In this document: in pieces, positions 25,748 through 35,472 of the stretch | Position numbering within the stretch: position 1 is the first letter of the stretch | How the letters are laid out: every line of letters begins with the position of its first letter | Assembly: GCF_000016165.1 (NCBI RefSeq) | Contig: NC_009253.1 | Span: 3,359,484 to 3,423,483 of the forward strand | Direction: 5' to 3' | Length of the DNA stretch: 64,000 nt | From: Desulforamulus reducens MI-1 | Lineage (GTDB): Bacteria > Bacillota > Desulfotomaculia > Desulfotomaculales > Desulfotomaculaceae | Position numbers and translations under genes: made by a program | The notes under the pieces: model-generated | The model's input: only the letters and a program-made list of their open reading frames with translations | Told to the model about the DNA's origin: nothing | Databases searched by the model: none

Positions 25748-27766
25748 TTATCTCCGTTCGCTCAAAGTCCCCTGTGCTGGGGGATGGTCCTGCCACCCTT
25801 CTGTAAAGTCCTGTAACAGCATATAACCAGCCCCCATTGTAACCACACCCCTATTGGCCTTGACTTCTTCCATAATACGGGGGTCCCAGAAATTTTGCCG
25901 GGTAAAGTGTGCATAGGCCTGTTTTTTATTGTACTTTAGCCCCTGGTATTGGGCAAAATAATAGGCCACATCCTCTAGGGTTAAAGCATTGCCCTCTGTG
26001 GAGAGCAGGGGCTTGTTCTCCACCTTGATACCTGCTCGTTTGAGAACATTGTGAAGGCCATTGATAAAGTGGGCCTCGGACATGTTCTCATCCAGCCGAT
26101 ACTGATTGTTATAACCCCCGGCAGCTAGACCATAATGGCGCATAAATCGTAAACCCTCATAGGCCCAGTGCTTGGTTTCCGGCGATGAAACAACCTTTAA
26201 TTCCTTTAAATCCACGCCCTGTTGGGTAAGCTTCTGCTGTAAGTTTTGGATCTGCCCCTTGTCCATGGCCAGGTTTTTAAAGGATATTCCTTGCTCCAGA
26301 CTCAGGGCCGCTGCCACCCCAGCGGCCTGACCCGTGGCCATCCCCACTGGGATGACCCGGGCACTGCCGTGGGCCAGAGAGTCAAAACTGGCGGCACGAC
26401 CCACCACCAATAAATTATCTACCCCCTGGGGCACCAGGCTGCGAAAGGGAATGGCATAGCCGGCTGGTGTACCGATGACCGTGCCTTTAAATAAAGGATC
26501 TGTGGCCTGGATGTCAATGGGGTAGGAACCATAGGCAATCCGGTCCTCAAAACTTCTGTTTTCCAGCACATCATCAACGGTTAAACGGTAAAGCCCCTGG
26601 ATATGCCTGGTTTCCCGCACATACAACTCCGGCGCTGTGGCGGCCAACTGAATATCTCCGAAGCCCGGAATATGTTGCTTCATATATTTCACAATATGGG
26701 GTAATTCCCGCTGGGCCAGTTCTCTGGCCCTTTTCCGGTCCTTTGCTTGCAGTCCATCAATACCAAAGACCTGTAAGGCATTAATTAAAATTGAGTTGTC
26801 GGCTTGCCTGCCCACATTAAGGCCCCGCATGGTCACTGCCGGGGTGTTTGACTTGTAACCTTTCATAATGGCATCAAAGCCCCAAGCACTGTGAAGGTTT
26901 GCTCCGGTATAATGCTCGGTGGTGTTTCCTGTAATACTGGCTAGAAATCTCCGGAAATTAAGGTTCAGCATCATCCTATACCAATCCCACTTACTGATGC
27001 CATCCAATTTAAAAACCAGTGTAACAGCCATGCCCTGCTGTCCGTTGCCAATATCCTCCTGCCCATAGGTAAAGGGAACACCGGCGGCTGCCGCAATATC
27101 CCCATCCTGGGTAGCATCTATGATCCGCTGGGCAGAGATATTCTGCACCTTATCTTCCTGCCGAACCTGTACGCCGTTGACCTGGGGTAGGCCAGCGGAG
27201 TTGTTTACGATTGCCCTTTGTTCTGGTTTCATCTTATAAGCCAGACCGATTTTGTCATTGACCACCGATTGTCCCGGGTCAACTAGGGGTTTCACCTGTC
27301 CATGCAAAATGGGCAACACCGCATCTGCCCCAGGCAGTACGTCCAGATTCTTTTCCCGATTCACCATTTGATGAAACACATTGGTGGCCGTTGTTATATC
27401 AAAGGAATCCCCTTCTATTTGACTAAAAAACTCCTGAAAAATCCCCTTATTTAGGATCTCTTTGCCCGGACCATAATTCATATCCAAACTGTTTAGCCAG
27501 CCCCGGGTCATTAACCCCCCCAGTTCGGGTCGAGTATCCACCAAAAGGGTTTGCCTGCCACTGCGGGCGGCGGCCACTGCTGCAGCAACCCCTTCGGGGT
27601 CCCCGCCCACCACTACCACATCATAGGATGCTTTCACGGCATTGGCTTTGAGGGGAATCACTTCTCTATTAACATTATTCCCCTTTAGCAACAAAAAACC
27701 GACAAATCCAACAAGAACAACAAAGGCACCCAGCGTCAAATAGTGCCACCTTTTAAATTGCTTCAT
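25748..27766 (-). CDS. membrane-anchored FAD-dependent oxidoreductase with C-terminal SLH-like repeat
   Basis: 672 residues. An N-terminal helix (about 8-28) is followed by a FAD-binding fold (VVVVGGDPEGVAAAVAAA) and the C-terminal FAD-contact motif (GMATGQAAGVAAALSLE). This is the FAD_oxidored family, related to the protein at 17598. Beyond residue 545 there is a segment KHWAYEGLRFMRHYGLAAGG with DENMSEAHFINGLHNVLKRAG. It has the length and pattern of an SLH motif but is degenerate. There is no Tat motif. ATG start with GAAGGAG upstream. It lies between the csaB operon and an acyltransferase, so oxidation of a wall sugar is conceivable but unproven. Confidence 0.85.
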   Translation of the reverse strand: MKQFKRWHYLTLGAFVVLVGFVGFLLLKGNNVNREVIPLKANAVKASYDVVVVGGDPEGVAAAVAAARSGRQTLLVDTRPELGGLMTRGWLNSLDMNYGPGKEILNKGIFQEFFSQIEGDSFDITTATNVFHQMVNREKNLDVLPGADAVLPILHGQVKPLVDPGQSVVNDKIGLAYKMKPEQRAIVNNSAGLPQVNGVQVRQEDKVQNISAQRIIDATQDGDIAAAAGVPFTYGQEDIGNGQQGMAVTLVFKLDGISKWDWYRMMLNLNFRRFLASITGNTTEHYTGANLHSAWGFDAIMKGYKSNTPAVTMRGLNVGRQADNSILINALQVFGIDGLQAKDRKRARELAQRELPHIVKYMKQHIPGFGDIQLAATAPELYVRETRHIQGLYRLTVDDVLENRSFEDRIAYGSYPIDIQATDPLFKGTVIGTPAGYAIPFRSLVPQGVDNLLVVGRAASFDSLAHGSARVIPVGMATGQAAGVAAALSLEQGISFKNLAMDKGQIQNLQQKLTQQGVDLKELKVVSSPETKHWAYEGLRFMRHYGLAAGGYNNQYRLDENMSEAHFINGLHNVLKRAGIKVENKPLLSTEGNALTLEDVAYYFAQYQGLKYNKKQAYAHFTRQNFWDPRIMEEVKANRGVVTMGAGYMLLQDFTEGWQDHPPAQGTLSERR

Positions 27767-27822
27767 TTAATAACTCCTTCACTTAAAAACTTAGCTTGTT
27801 TATACCTTTTTGACCTTAACGG

Positions 27823-28911
27823 CTACTTATTTATTGCTTTTCTTTTGCTCAGGCCGTAAAGTGGTTTGGCAAAGATGGTTCTTTCCAACACATAGGTGAC
27901 CAGGGCCGATAGGGTTAGAATGATGGCCAACCCACCCCAGGTGAACAGGTGAACTTCGCTAGCTGTCACCGGAGACAAAAAATGCTGCCAGAGGGCAAGA
28001 AAAAAGGGATGTACTAAATATATGCCAAAGGATAATTGACCGAGCTTTATCAATGCCCTTGCCAGTGGTACTACATGAAGCATTGCTCTAGCTAGAAAGA
28101 TAACCCCTATGGCCAGGGCAGTTACATAGAGCACCCAGGCAATTTGATAATGAAAGGTATTGATTCTTTGGCCCGCCACAATTGCCAGGTGTTGCTGGAG
28201 ATAAAAGAACCCAGCAGTTACTGCCACGGCTGTAACCAAAAAACGAACCTTTTCCCACCAGCGTAACCAGCAGGAGGCCTGATAGCCTAACCAAAGCCCG
28301 ATGCCAATGGGGAAGACATAGCTTAATACCAGGGATCCCGAGTAGGGGAAACGTTGATAGAGATAAAGTTTATTCACCCAATAAAAGGCTATTTGCAAGG
28401 CTCCAAAGAGCACCAGGATAATCCATATATTAGGGTTATATCGCTTCCAGAGGTAGTGAATAAAGGGAAAAAACAGGTAAAACTGAATTACCACCGATAG
28501 AAAATATAAATGATAAAATCCTTTGCCAAAGCCATACCATAGGACGATTTCCTTTAAGGAAGGCACTCCCACATCATGGGTGGCCACCAGCCGCAGCAAT
28601 ATATAGAGTGTGGTCCACACCAGAAAGGGCACCACAGCCCTGTGCCAGCGTTTACGGTAAAAATCCTGCCAGTTCGCTGGCTTATCCCTGCCCAACCCGT
28701 AGGCCAATACCAGTGCACTGATCATTAAAAACAAGGGCACTGCAAACTGTAAGCCTCGGTTAATAATGGTATAAAAGGTATGGCTATGGGTGCCGGGTTT
28801 TAATACTTCTAAGGGTATGCTTGTCATATGTATGATGACCACTGCCAGGATGGCTATACCACGGCTGATCTCAATTTCTTGTAGAGTTGCTCTGGTTAAA
28901 TTCTTTTCCAT
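27823..28911 (-). CDS. integral membrane acyltransferase (acyltransferase_3 family)
   Basis: 362 residues with about 10 transmembrane helices. It begins with the family signature 'ISRGIAILAVVIIHMTS' (the catalytic His lies in this helix) and has the Arg-rich loop FYRKRWHRAVVPFLVW. Members O-acetylate or O-acylate extracellular polysaccharides and wall polymers (OafA/WecH/IcaC-like). ATG start with GTGAGGT upstream. It lies 56 bp before the FAD gene in the same direction and after the LCP gene. A role in decorating the secondary polymer is inferred from context. Confidence 0.9.
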   Translation of the reverse strand: MEKNLTRATLQEIEISRGIAILAVVIIHMTSIPLEVLKPGTHSHTFYTIINRGLQFAVPLFLMISALVLAYGLGRDKPANWQDFYRKRWHRAVVPFLVWTTLYILLRLVATHDVGVPSLKEIVLWYGFGKGFYHLYFLSVVIQFYLFFPFIHYLWKRYNPNIWIILVLFGALQIAFYWVNKLYLYQRFPYSGSLVLSYVFPIGIGLWLGYQASCWLRWWEKVRFLVTAVAVTAGFFYLQQHLAIVAGQRINTFHYQIAWVLYVTALAIGVIFLARAMLHVVPLARALIKLGQLSFGIYLVHPFFLALWQHFLSPVTASEVHLFTWGGLAIILTLSALVTYVLERTIFAKPLYGLSKRKAINK

Positions 28912-29021
28912 TTTACCTCACAATTAAAAAATAGTGTTGTCTGGGTACAGGTGTTATCCCTTCGATTGTACTGCGTAACTTGTAGTATACTAAAGAAACA
29001 GCTGCTTCTGCCTTATAAAGA

Positions 29022-29049
29022 GAACCAGGGAATTTTCTTTCCCTGGTTC
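29022..29049 (-). terminator. terminator after the LCP gene
   Basis: Stem GAACCAGGGA / TCCCTGGTTC with an 8-nt loop, then TCTCTTTATAAGG on the minus strand. Just past the LCP stop codon. Confidence 0.82.
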
Positions 29050-29062
29050 CTTTACCGCTCCG

Positions 29063-30322
29063 TTATAGCTCCGTGGTGGGAAGCCAACTACTGGCCCCGG
29101 CATTGTCTCCGGAGACTGCATTATTCTTCTTTGTCTCTGTGGTTCCCTTTGTAGTACCCTGATTGCCAGACTCTTTGTCTGGGTTAACAATAATTTCTAC
29201 ACCGGAGTCCTTAGGCTTTACTTTACTATCCTGGTTACCGGTGTTCTTTTCGGGTGTTTCCTGGTTAGTAGCGGTTTTATTATTGGTAGGCAAAATGGGA
29301 TTTACCGGTGCACTTTCTTTGCTCTGGGACTTAGTGGTTTCCTTTGCTACACTTTTCGTGTTAACGTTCTCTTCACCCAGCACCACATCATAGGGCTTGC
29401 CATCCCGGATAAGGGATTCAGCCACCAGCTTGGCTTGCTTAGGATCTACACTCCAATAACTAACGCCATCCATGTTTAAAAACTTCCCTGGCATGGTCTG
29501 GGTTACAATGTCCACATTGCTCAGGTTTTTTCCTGCCTTAGCCAGGGTAACCATCTGGGATATGCCCAGGTTGGTATCCAGATATTTATTAATGGTGGGA
29601 ACCAATTTCGGCAACTTGGTGATGGTGGAGGGCTGCATCATTTCCTGGGCCAACGCCTTGAGAAACTTCTGTTGCCGCTCTGTCCGGCTGACATCCCCCA
29701 GGGCATCGCTTCTAAAACGCACATATTGCAGGGCCTTATTACCATCCAGTTCCTGCACGCCGGGCCGCAGATCAATCTTTCTCAAATCCGGCTCATCATA
29801 GGGGTCATAGTGATACATGCGTTTTTCTACATCAATGGTGACACCGCCCAGAGCATCTACGATATCACGGAAGCCCCGCACATTGGTCATTAAGTAATGA
29901 TCAATGTTAACACCAGTGAGGTCTGACACGGTTTTCATCACCAACTCAGGCCCACCGTACACATTAGCTGCGTTAATTTTATCCTTGCCATGGCCCGGAA
30001 TGTCCACACGGGTATCCCGGGGGAGAGATATCATAGCAATACGGTTTTTCTCCTTATCCACACTGACCAGAATCAAGCTGTCGGTGCGGGTTCTGGTTTC
30101 ACCTTCCCGGGCATCAATACCCATGAGGAGGAAGTTCATACGATCCTTAAACAAATCCTCCTCTTTTGGATCATCCAGCGTTAGTGATGACAGTGACGGA
30201 CCTTCCCCATTAAAAAGGAATTGGTTCGCCAGTACATACCCGGTACCCAACACCAAAACAAAAAAGGTACAAAAAATGAGAAAAGGAATAATCCTTAGCT
30301 TTCTTCTTTTTCTACGTTCCAT
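29063..30322 (-). CDS. LytR-CpsA-Psr (LCP) family glycopolymer ligase
   Basis: 419 residues. A short basic cytoplasmic tail and one transmembrane helix (about 10-32) precede the extracellular LCP domain (about 60-290). Conserved pieces are NFLLMGIDAREG, RTDSLILVSVD, SLPRDTRVDIPG, and the arginine pair region LQYVRFRSD. LCP enzymes transfer lipid-linked wall polymer to peptidoglycan. The C-terminal 110 residues are low-complexity (Lys/Thr/Asn/Ser/Glu-rich), likely a disordered wall-spanning tail. ATG at 30322 with AGGGTGG upstream. A sigma-A-like promoter is visible about 100 bp upstream. Confidence 0.94.
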   Translation of the reverse strand: MERRKRRKLRIIPFLIFCTFFVLVLGTGYVLANQFLFNGEGPSLSSLTLDDPKEEDLFKDRMNFLLMGIDAREGETRTRTDSLILVSVDKEKNRIAMISLPRDTRVDIPGHGKDKINAANVYGGPELVMKTVSDLTGVNIDHYLMTNVRGFRDIVDALGGVTIDVEKRMYHYDPYDEPDLRKIDLRPGVQELDGNKALQYVRFRSDALGDVSRTERQQKFLKALAQEMMQPSTITKLPKLVPTINKYLDTNLGISQMVTLAKAGKNLSNVDIVTQTMPGKFLNMDGVSYWSVDPKQAKLVAESLIRDGKPYDVVLGEENVNTKSVAKETTKSQSKESAPVNPILPTNNKTATNQETPEKNTGNQDSKVKPKDSGVEIIVNPDKESGNQGTTKGTTETKKNNAVSGDNAGASSWLPTTEL

Positions 30323-30421
30323 CTAACTAGCCACCCTCTTTTCTAAACATATACGAAAATTAATTAACTTTCCGATGGCATAACACAACTAAGATTTATT
30401 TACTGACTGGCACACAGAAAC

Positions 30422-30451
30422 ATTGTATCATTTCTCACTATGGCGATTCAA
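30422..30451 (-). promoter_or_regulatory. sigma-A-type promoter for the LCP gene
   Basis: Minus strand: TTGAAT, an 18-nt spacer, then TACAAT, about 100 nt before the LCP start codon. Both boxes match the vegetative consensus at 4-5 of 6 positions. Confidence 0.55.
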
Positions 30452-30552
30452 CGCCAAATACAGCCAATATAGGCTGAAACTAGAGAATACTTCGACATTC
30501 TTTTGGTATAACCTGCAAGGTTCTTTAATAAAGACGGATCTGAACAAAAAAA

Positions 30553-30581
30553 TATAACACCTCTATTTAAAAAGGTGTTAT
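30553..30581 (-). terminator. terminator overlapping the stop of the WecG/TagA-like gene
   Basis: Stem TAACACCT / AGGTGTTA followed on the minus strand by TATTTTTTTG. The TAA stop codon is part of the 5' arm. Confidence 0.9.
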
Positions 30582-31309
30582 AGCTTGAGTTTATATTTTT
30601 TTATAACCAACCAGGCAAACTTGGGTAAAACCAACTGACGTCTCCAACGTTGGGGTTCCTTAAGTAAACGTCCCAGCCATTCCAAATTTAACTTCTGCAG
30701 CCAGGGGGATACACGCTCCACCCTGCCGGCAATGACATCAAAACTGCCACCCACACCCATGGATACCGGTACACCCAGTTGGTCTTTATACCTGTGAATC
30801 CACTGCTCTTGCCGAGGCATACCCAGGGCCACAAAAAGCAAGTGGGGTTTGGCTTCGGCAATCTTTTTAACAATAGCCGCTTCCTCCTGGGGTTTAAAAT
30901 AGCCATCGTGGGTGCCTGCAATAATGAGATTGGGGTATTGTTTCTTTAAGTTTTTCGCTGTATCCTCTGCCACTCCCGGGGCCGCACCCAGTAGGAATAT
31001 ACCCCACCCCTCTTGTTCAGCCACGGGGATCAGGTTCAACATGAGGTCAATGCCAGTCACCCGTTCGGGTACGGGAAACCCCGCCATTTTTGCTGCCCAG
31101 ACAATCCCTGTACCATCGGGTGTAACAAGGTCTGCCCCTTGTACTAGTTTCATCAGTTCTTCATTATCCTGGGCCCGGTAGAGGTATTCGGGGTTTAGGG
31201 TGATGATAAAGTGGGGCTTGCTACCTTTTTTAAAAAACTCTTTTATTTGACTTACAGTTTCTTTCATATTTAATGCATCTACGGGTGCCCCCAGTAACTT
31301 TATGCGCAT
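30578..31309 (-). CDS. WecG/TagA/CpsF-family glycosyltransferase
   Basis: About 243 residues. It transfers a second sugar (ManNAc or ManNAcA in characterised members) onto undecaprenyl-PP-GlcNAc. The signature ITLNPEYLYRAQDN and the GADLVTPDGTGIVWA and ALGMPRQEQWIH segments are clear (GT26 fold). I chose the ATG at 31309 because GCAGGAGGCGG precedes it; longer readings are not supported. It ends in a terminator and stands alone. With the WecA/TagO-like enzyme at 15733 and LCP at 29063 it forms the core of a teichoic-acid-like or secondary-polymer route. Confidence 0.94.
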   Translation of the reverse strand: MRIKLLGAPVDALNMKETVSQIKEFFKKGSKPHFIITLNPEYLYRAQDNEELMKLVQGADLVTPDGTGIVWAAKMAGFPVPERVTGIDLMLNLIPVAEQEGWGIFLLGAAPGVAEDTAKNLKKQYPNLIIAGTHDGYFKPQEEAAIVKKIAEAKPHLLFVALGMPRQEQWIHRYKDQLGVPVSMGVGGSFDVIAGRVERVSPWLQKLNLEWLGRLLKEPQRWRRQLVLPKFAWLVIKKYKLKL

Positions 31310-31422
31310 TTTTCCGCCTCCTGCTGTTTCCATGACCATTATACATTGTATCATGGCACATCGCCAACAAGAGATAGGTTTAAGGGGTAAAATGACTCCT
31401 GATTTATAAAAGGTATTTCGTG

Positions 31423-32631
31423 CTAGGCCCCCAAATCATCCCAGCGGTCTTGAAAACGCTTGTAAATAAGGGGGTATTTTTTGCGTAGTTTCACCATGCC
31501 CGCAGCAAACTCATGGTCCATTCCTTCTATGGCCTCCAGCAGCATCGGGGGGATACTTTCCCGTAAAAGGAAAAGTTCTTCCGGTGGCAAATAATCCTCA
31601 TAAAACCACTCAAAGGCGTAGACGCTGATTAAAGGAAACATACTCTGATCATCCCGGATACGAAGAAGTTCCTTTTCCAAACACGCCATTTCCCTGGTTT
31701 GGCGGCGTCTCTCCTGGACCTGGGGGTTCTTGCCATCCAGATAGTACATCAAGTCAACCAGCATTTCAGCCCCGCGAAAAAAGCCCCCCTCATAAAAGTT
31801 ATCATGCTCATTTTGTATAGCCTCCAGTACCATGGACTTGCCTGCCCCATCTAGGGATTTTAAAAACCGGCGTAGGCGTTGCTGAACCTTGGACCACTCC
31901 TGCCACTTTTCTAAATCAATCATGGTGTTAAACCAGTGGATAAAAAGATAAATATCCTCTGGGTTCTCTGCGCCTGGTGCCGGCAGCATCGCCCGGGTCA
32001 TGGCCCACAACTCATCTTCACGGCCCAATTCAATATAGACACGAACAGAAAGTTGGTGGAACAACTGCCTATGCTGGGGATACTGCTGTTCGACGGTTTG
32101 CAATACTTGCAGGGCTTCTTCCGGTCGCTCATCATCAAGCAACAACCCGGCCTTGATGGTAAAAAGCATTACTTTATCTTCCGCCACAGGGGCCAGTTCC
32201 ACGGCCCGTTGAAATTCTTCTTCAAAGGTCCGCTCATCCCCCTGCCAAAAGGTTGTGTAGGCCAGCCCCAGGTGTACCTGTGCATCCTCCGGTGCTATTT
32301 GCAAGGCTTGACGGAATAACTCCTCTGCTTTGTCCCACTTTTCTTCACCCATGAATTCGAAGGCTTTTTCCATCAGCTTTTCAATTTTGCCGCCGTACTT
32401 GCGCAGCATATCATATTCCCTGCGTTTAACTGGGTCCCGCAGGGTCTCGTAAGCCCTGCGGATACGCTGAAACTCTTCTGGGTGGGTTTCTGGGGGGAAG
32501 GCCTTGACCTGGGCAATGTATTTTGCTTTAATGGTCTGTTGAGTGGCATTGGAGCGGGTGTTAAGGATTTTGTAGTAGTTTTCCACCTTCGGTTTGGCTC
32601 CCTTGCGACTGGATCGCTTCTTGGTTTCCAA
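31423..32631 (-). CDS. J-domain-like protein lacking HPD, with TPR region
   Basis: 402 residues. Residues 17-80 align with a J domain (YYKILNTRSNAT, then IRRAYETLRDPVKRREYD). Where the invariant HPD belongs there is Pro46-Pro47-Glu48, so the contact that stimulates Hsp70 ATPase is missing. Residues about 85-290 are TPR-like helices (AEELFRQALQIAPEDAQVHL). The rest is helical and unassigned. TTG start with GGGGGTATTGCT upstream, 11 bp after the Hsp70 stop codon. It is the third gene of a GrpE-like/Hsp70/J-like operon. It may be a client adaptor for the adjacent Hsp70 rather than a classical activator. Confidence 0.85.
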   Translation of the reverse strand: METKKRSSRKGAKPKVENYYKILNTRSNATQQTIKAKYIAQVKAFPPETHPEEFQRIRRAYETLRDPVKRREYDMLRKYGGKIEKLMEKAFEFMGEEKWDKAEELFRQALQIAPEDAQVHLGLAYTTFWQGDERTFEEEFQRAVELAPVAEDKVMLFTIKAGLLLDDERPEEALQVLQTVEQQYPQHRQLFHQLSVRVYIELGREDELWAMTRAMLPAPGAENPEDIYLFIHWFNTMIDLEKWQEWSKVQQRLRRFLKSLDGAGKSMVLEAIQNEHDNFYEGGFFRGAEMLVDLMYYLDGKNPQVQERRRQTREMACLEKELLRIRDDQSMFPLISVYAFEWFYEDYLPPEELFLLRESIPPMLLEAIEGMDHEFAAGMVKLRKKYPLIYKRFQDRWDDLGA

Positions 32632-32642
32632 AGCAATACCCC

Positions 32643-34502
32643 CTAAATTTCCAGATCAATCAGTACATCTGTTACCTCATCAAGCACAGAGCGCAATTCT
32701 TCAAGATCATTTGTCGCTATGGCCTCGTCCAGCCGATGGAGCATCTCCTCTGCCCTGGACTGGTCTGCCCCGGTGAGGGACTCTAGCAATTTCTCAACCC
32801 TGTACCGCAAGGAGGCTGCTTCCTGCTGTAATACCCCTTCTGAAAGCTCCTCATAATCTGCCGCACCGTCATCCTCCTGATCGTCGAAGAGTTCCCATGC
32901 CTCTTCAAACTGTTCCTCAGCTAAATTTTCGTCTGGGGCACCGGCAAAGAGCTTTTCCAACCTATCGGCACTTTCCTGGAAGGCTTCCTGAGAATGTCTC
33001 TCCAAAGCGTCCTGCACCGTAACAGTCATCTCTTTGCCCGTGGACACACATCTGGCAGTCACTTCAAGAATACCGTTTAAATTGTAGCGGTAGGTTACTT
33101 CAACTGCTTCCTTCCCCGCCCCATTGGCGGGAATGCCGTCCAACAGGAATTCTCCCAGCCGATGATTGTTTTTAACCCACCCATGCTCTCCCTGGTATAT
33201 TTCAATGGAGGCTGAGGTTTGCCCATCGGCTGTGGTGTAAAACTGTTCTGTCCGAGTTACCGGTACGGTGGTGTTACGAGGAATGATGGCGTGGAAGCCA
33301 CCGGGGCGCATGGCCACACCCTTCCATTCCTTTAACACCGCAATACCCATGGAAAAAGGTGCTACATCGGTAGCCACCATGCCACTGTCGGATAAGGCGC
33401 CGGACTTAAGACCTGCCTGAACCGCTGCACCCAGGGCCACTGCTTCGTCGGGATGCACATCCCTGCGGGGTTCCTTCTTGAAGAATTGGTGAATTAGCTG
33501 GTGTACCTGGGGAATTCTAGTGGATCCTCCCACCAGCAGTATTTCGTCGATATCCTGGGGCCCAAGGTCTGCATCGGTCAACACCCTCTGTACGCAGGCC
33601 ATCGTTTCCTGCAAGTAGCTATCTATCAAGGAAATAAACTGACTGCGGGTAAATTCCAGTTGGAGTCCCATGGGACAGTTATCCTGAACCATTACCACTG
33701 GCAACGCTACTGAAGTGGTTTCTTCCGTGGATAATTTTATTTTGATTTTTTCGGCCTCTTCTTTAAGGAGGGCCCTGGCCCGCAGGTCACCCCGTGGATC
33801 AACACCGTGTTCAGCAATCATCTGCTCCGCCAGCCAGTCTACAATCTGCCAGTCAAAATCTTCGCCGCCCAGATGACTGTTGCCGCTGGAAGCCTTTACC
33901 TCCAAGACTCCACTCATCATTTCCACCACCGAAACATCGAAGGTACCACCACCTAGGTCATAAATCAGAATGTGCCGGTCTTCTTCCATGTGTGCCAGTC
34001 CAAAGGCTAGGGCAGCGGCTGTGGGTTCATTAATAATCCGTTCCACCACAAAACCTGCCAGTTCCCCGGCTTGTTTAGTGGCACGGCGCTGTTCGTCAGT
34101 AAAATAAGCTGGCACAGTGATAACTGCTTCCTTCTCACCCTCACCAAACCTATCATCCACATAACTTTTTAATTCCTTTAAAATCAAAGCTGAAATTTCC
34201 TGGGGCAATAGGGCTTGTCCGCCAATGGCAATGGGTTCCTGGGAGCCTATTTTCCTCTTCACCGCCGCCACTGTGCGGTCAGGCATAGCGATCAGGGCAG
34301 CCCGGGCATCTTCCCCCACGACAACTTTACCTTCTGGATCAAGCAGGACAACCGACGGGATAATGTGCTTGCTCTGGGGTGAGGGAATAATTTCAGGCTT
34401 GCTATTGTGTATATAGGCCACCGCCGAATTGGTTGTTCCTAAATCAATCCCTACAATGGGACGAAAGGATTGCCGGGTAGCGTCATTTTTTCTATTGGTC
34501 AT
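32643..34502 (-). CDS. Hsp70-family chaperone (DnaK-like paralogue)
   Basis: 619 residues. The nucleotide-binding domain has [38 protein letters not shown] and [12 protein letters not shown], all intact. The substrate-binding domain is shorter than in DnaK, followed by an acidic helical C-terminus (about 525-619) without the DnaK EEVD-like or GP-rich tail. It is therefore an HscA/HscC-like accessory Hsp70 rather than the main DnaK, which normally sits with hrcA-grpE-dnaJ. ATG with CGGGAGG upstream, 1 bp after the GrpE-like stop codon, so coupled. Client unknown. Confidence 0.92.
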   Translation of the reverse strand: MTNRKNDATRQSFRPIVGIDLGTTNSAVAYIHNSKPEIIPSPQSKHIIPSVVLLDPEGKVVVGEDARAALIAMPDRTVAAVKRKIGSQEPIAIGGQALLPQEISALILKELKSYVDDRFGEGEKEAVITVPAYFTDEQRRATKQAGELAGFVVERIINEPTAAALAFGLAHMEEDRHILIYDLGGGTFDVSVVEMMSGVLEVKASSGNSHLGGEDFDWQIVDWLAEQMIAEHGVDPRGDLRARALLKEEAEKIKIKLSTEETTSVALPVVMVQDNCPMGLQLEFTRSQFISLIDSYLQETMACVQRVLTDADLGPQDIDEILLVGGSTRIPQVHQLIHQFFKKEPRRDVHPDEAVALGAAVQAGLKSGALSDSGMVATDVAPFSMGIAVLKEWKGVAMRPGGFHAIIPRNTTVPVTRTEQFYTTADGQTSASIEIYQGEHGWVKNNHRLGEFLLDGIPANGAGKEAVEVTYRYNLNGILEVTARCVSTGKEMTVTVQDALERHSQEAFQESADRLEKLFAGAPDENLAEEQFEEAWELFDDQEDDGAADYEELSEGVLQQEAASLRYRVEKLLESLTGADQSRAEEMLHRLDEAIATNDLEELRSVLDEVTDVLIDLEI

Positions 34503-34503
34503 C

Positions 34504-35139
34504 TTAAACTTCCTCCCGATAGGTAATCACCTGGGCTTTTCTTAATAATTGCCCGTTACCATAAATAAATCCCCGTTTTACAATCTCCGCTACTTCGTAT
34601 GGTACCTCCCCATGGCTCTGGGTTCCTACTGTGGCAGAACTCCGATGAATTGTGCCAATGGCATCGGCCCATTGGGGGTTGAAACTGCTGCCCAAGAGAT
34701 CCAGTTCCCGGATGCCCAGTTGCTGCAGGGCAGTAATAAGCTGCCCGGCCCATTGCTCCATTAATTGCTTCCATAGTTCCTGCCCCTCACTTAGTCGGGC
34801 ACAAACCAAGTCAATATCATCCAGCCAATTAATCAGCTGCTCCGTAAGATAATTTATTTGTTGCTGCCGCTTGTTTAACTGTGCCGCCTCTGCATCATAG
34901 GCTGCTTGCCTGTTTTGCAAATTTCCTACGGCTGTTGCCAACTCTTCCAGCTTTCCCTGCAGGTTCTGACCTGTTTTATATTGTAGGCGGGCAACCTTTT
35001 GCACCTGTGCTCCAATTTCCACCACTTGTTCATTGTAGCCGCTTACTTGTGCGCCAAGCCGATTTATTTGTTCAAACACTTGCTCCAGAACCGCCTCGTT
35101 ATTTTCCTTTTTCTCTTTTGCCCAAAACTTCCAACTCAT
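34504..35139 (-). CDS. GrpE-like nucleotide exchange factor
   Basis: About 211 residues. A long helical coiled-coil region (about 10-110) precedes a small beta domain with [20 protein letters not shown] and [20 protein letters not shown], matching the GrpE head ('G..Y....LRpA.V.V'). I chose the ATG at 35139 (AAGGGAGAGACCAAG upstream). It leads the Hsp70 operon, and the order exchange factor, Hsp70, J-like points to a dedicated machine. It is divergent from canonical GrpE, so a housekeeping grpE probably exists elsewhere. Confidence 0.82.
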   Translation of the reverse strand: MSWKFWAKEKKENNEAVLEQVFEQINRLGAQVSGYNEQVVEIGAQVQKVARLQYKTGQNLQGKLEELATAVGNLQNRQAAYDAEAAQLNKRQQQINYLTEQLINWLDDIDLVCARLSEGQELWKQLMEQWAGQLITALQQLGIRELDLLGSSFNPQWADAIGTIHRSSATVGTQSHGEVPYEVAEIVKRGFIYGNGQLLRKAQVITYREEV

Positions 35140-35254
35140 CTTGGTCTCTCCCTTGACAACCTTTACTCCAAAATCCATAGGCTAAATTAGCATAAAATAT
35201 AACAAATTATCTTATTATATCATTGGAATAGGAAATGAAAAGCCGGTTTGCCTG

Positions 35255-35370
35255 CTATTTTCTGACACCCGCAATAATTGTATGGGCTTCTTCCAACCTG
35301 CTGGCAGTGTAAATTTTGTTTATTATTATATCAAGCAGATCCAAATCGCTTATCTGCCTCTTAAAATCAT
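35255..35370 (-). pseudogene. C-terminal remnant of an Rpn-type (PD-(D/E)XK) transposase/nuclease
   Basis: About 38 codons ending TAG at 35255. They read SDLDLLDIIINKIYTASRL then EEAHTIIAGVRK, closely matching the end of the Rpn pseudogene at 36502-37042 (VLDKIINKIYTVNNLKEAEV). Its upstream part is missing. It is cut off at the first copy of a 37-bp repeat (35373-35409). Confidence 0.7.
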
Positions 35371-35372
35371 GG

Positions 35373-35409
35373 CAACCATCAATAAATTAATAGGTTTAGT
35401 GCCTGGCAC
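35373..35409. repeat. 37-bp direct repeat, copy 1
   Basis: Identical to 36445-36481 at 36 of 37 positions (one G/A difference). It ends in the palindromic string GTGCCTGGCAC, which looks like a REP core. It lies between an Rpn remnant and the toxin-antitoxin pair. Confidence 0.9.
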
Positions 35410-35472
35410 TCTTGAAACATTGCTTAAAAATTGGTAAAATTAGTAAAAAGGACCCTCGGGGGGGGAATTTGC

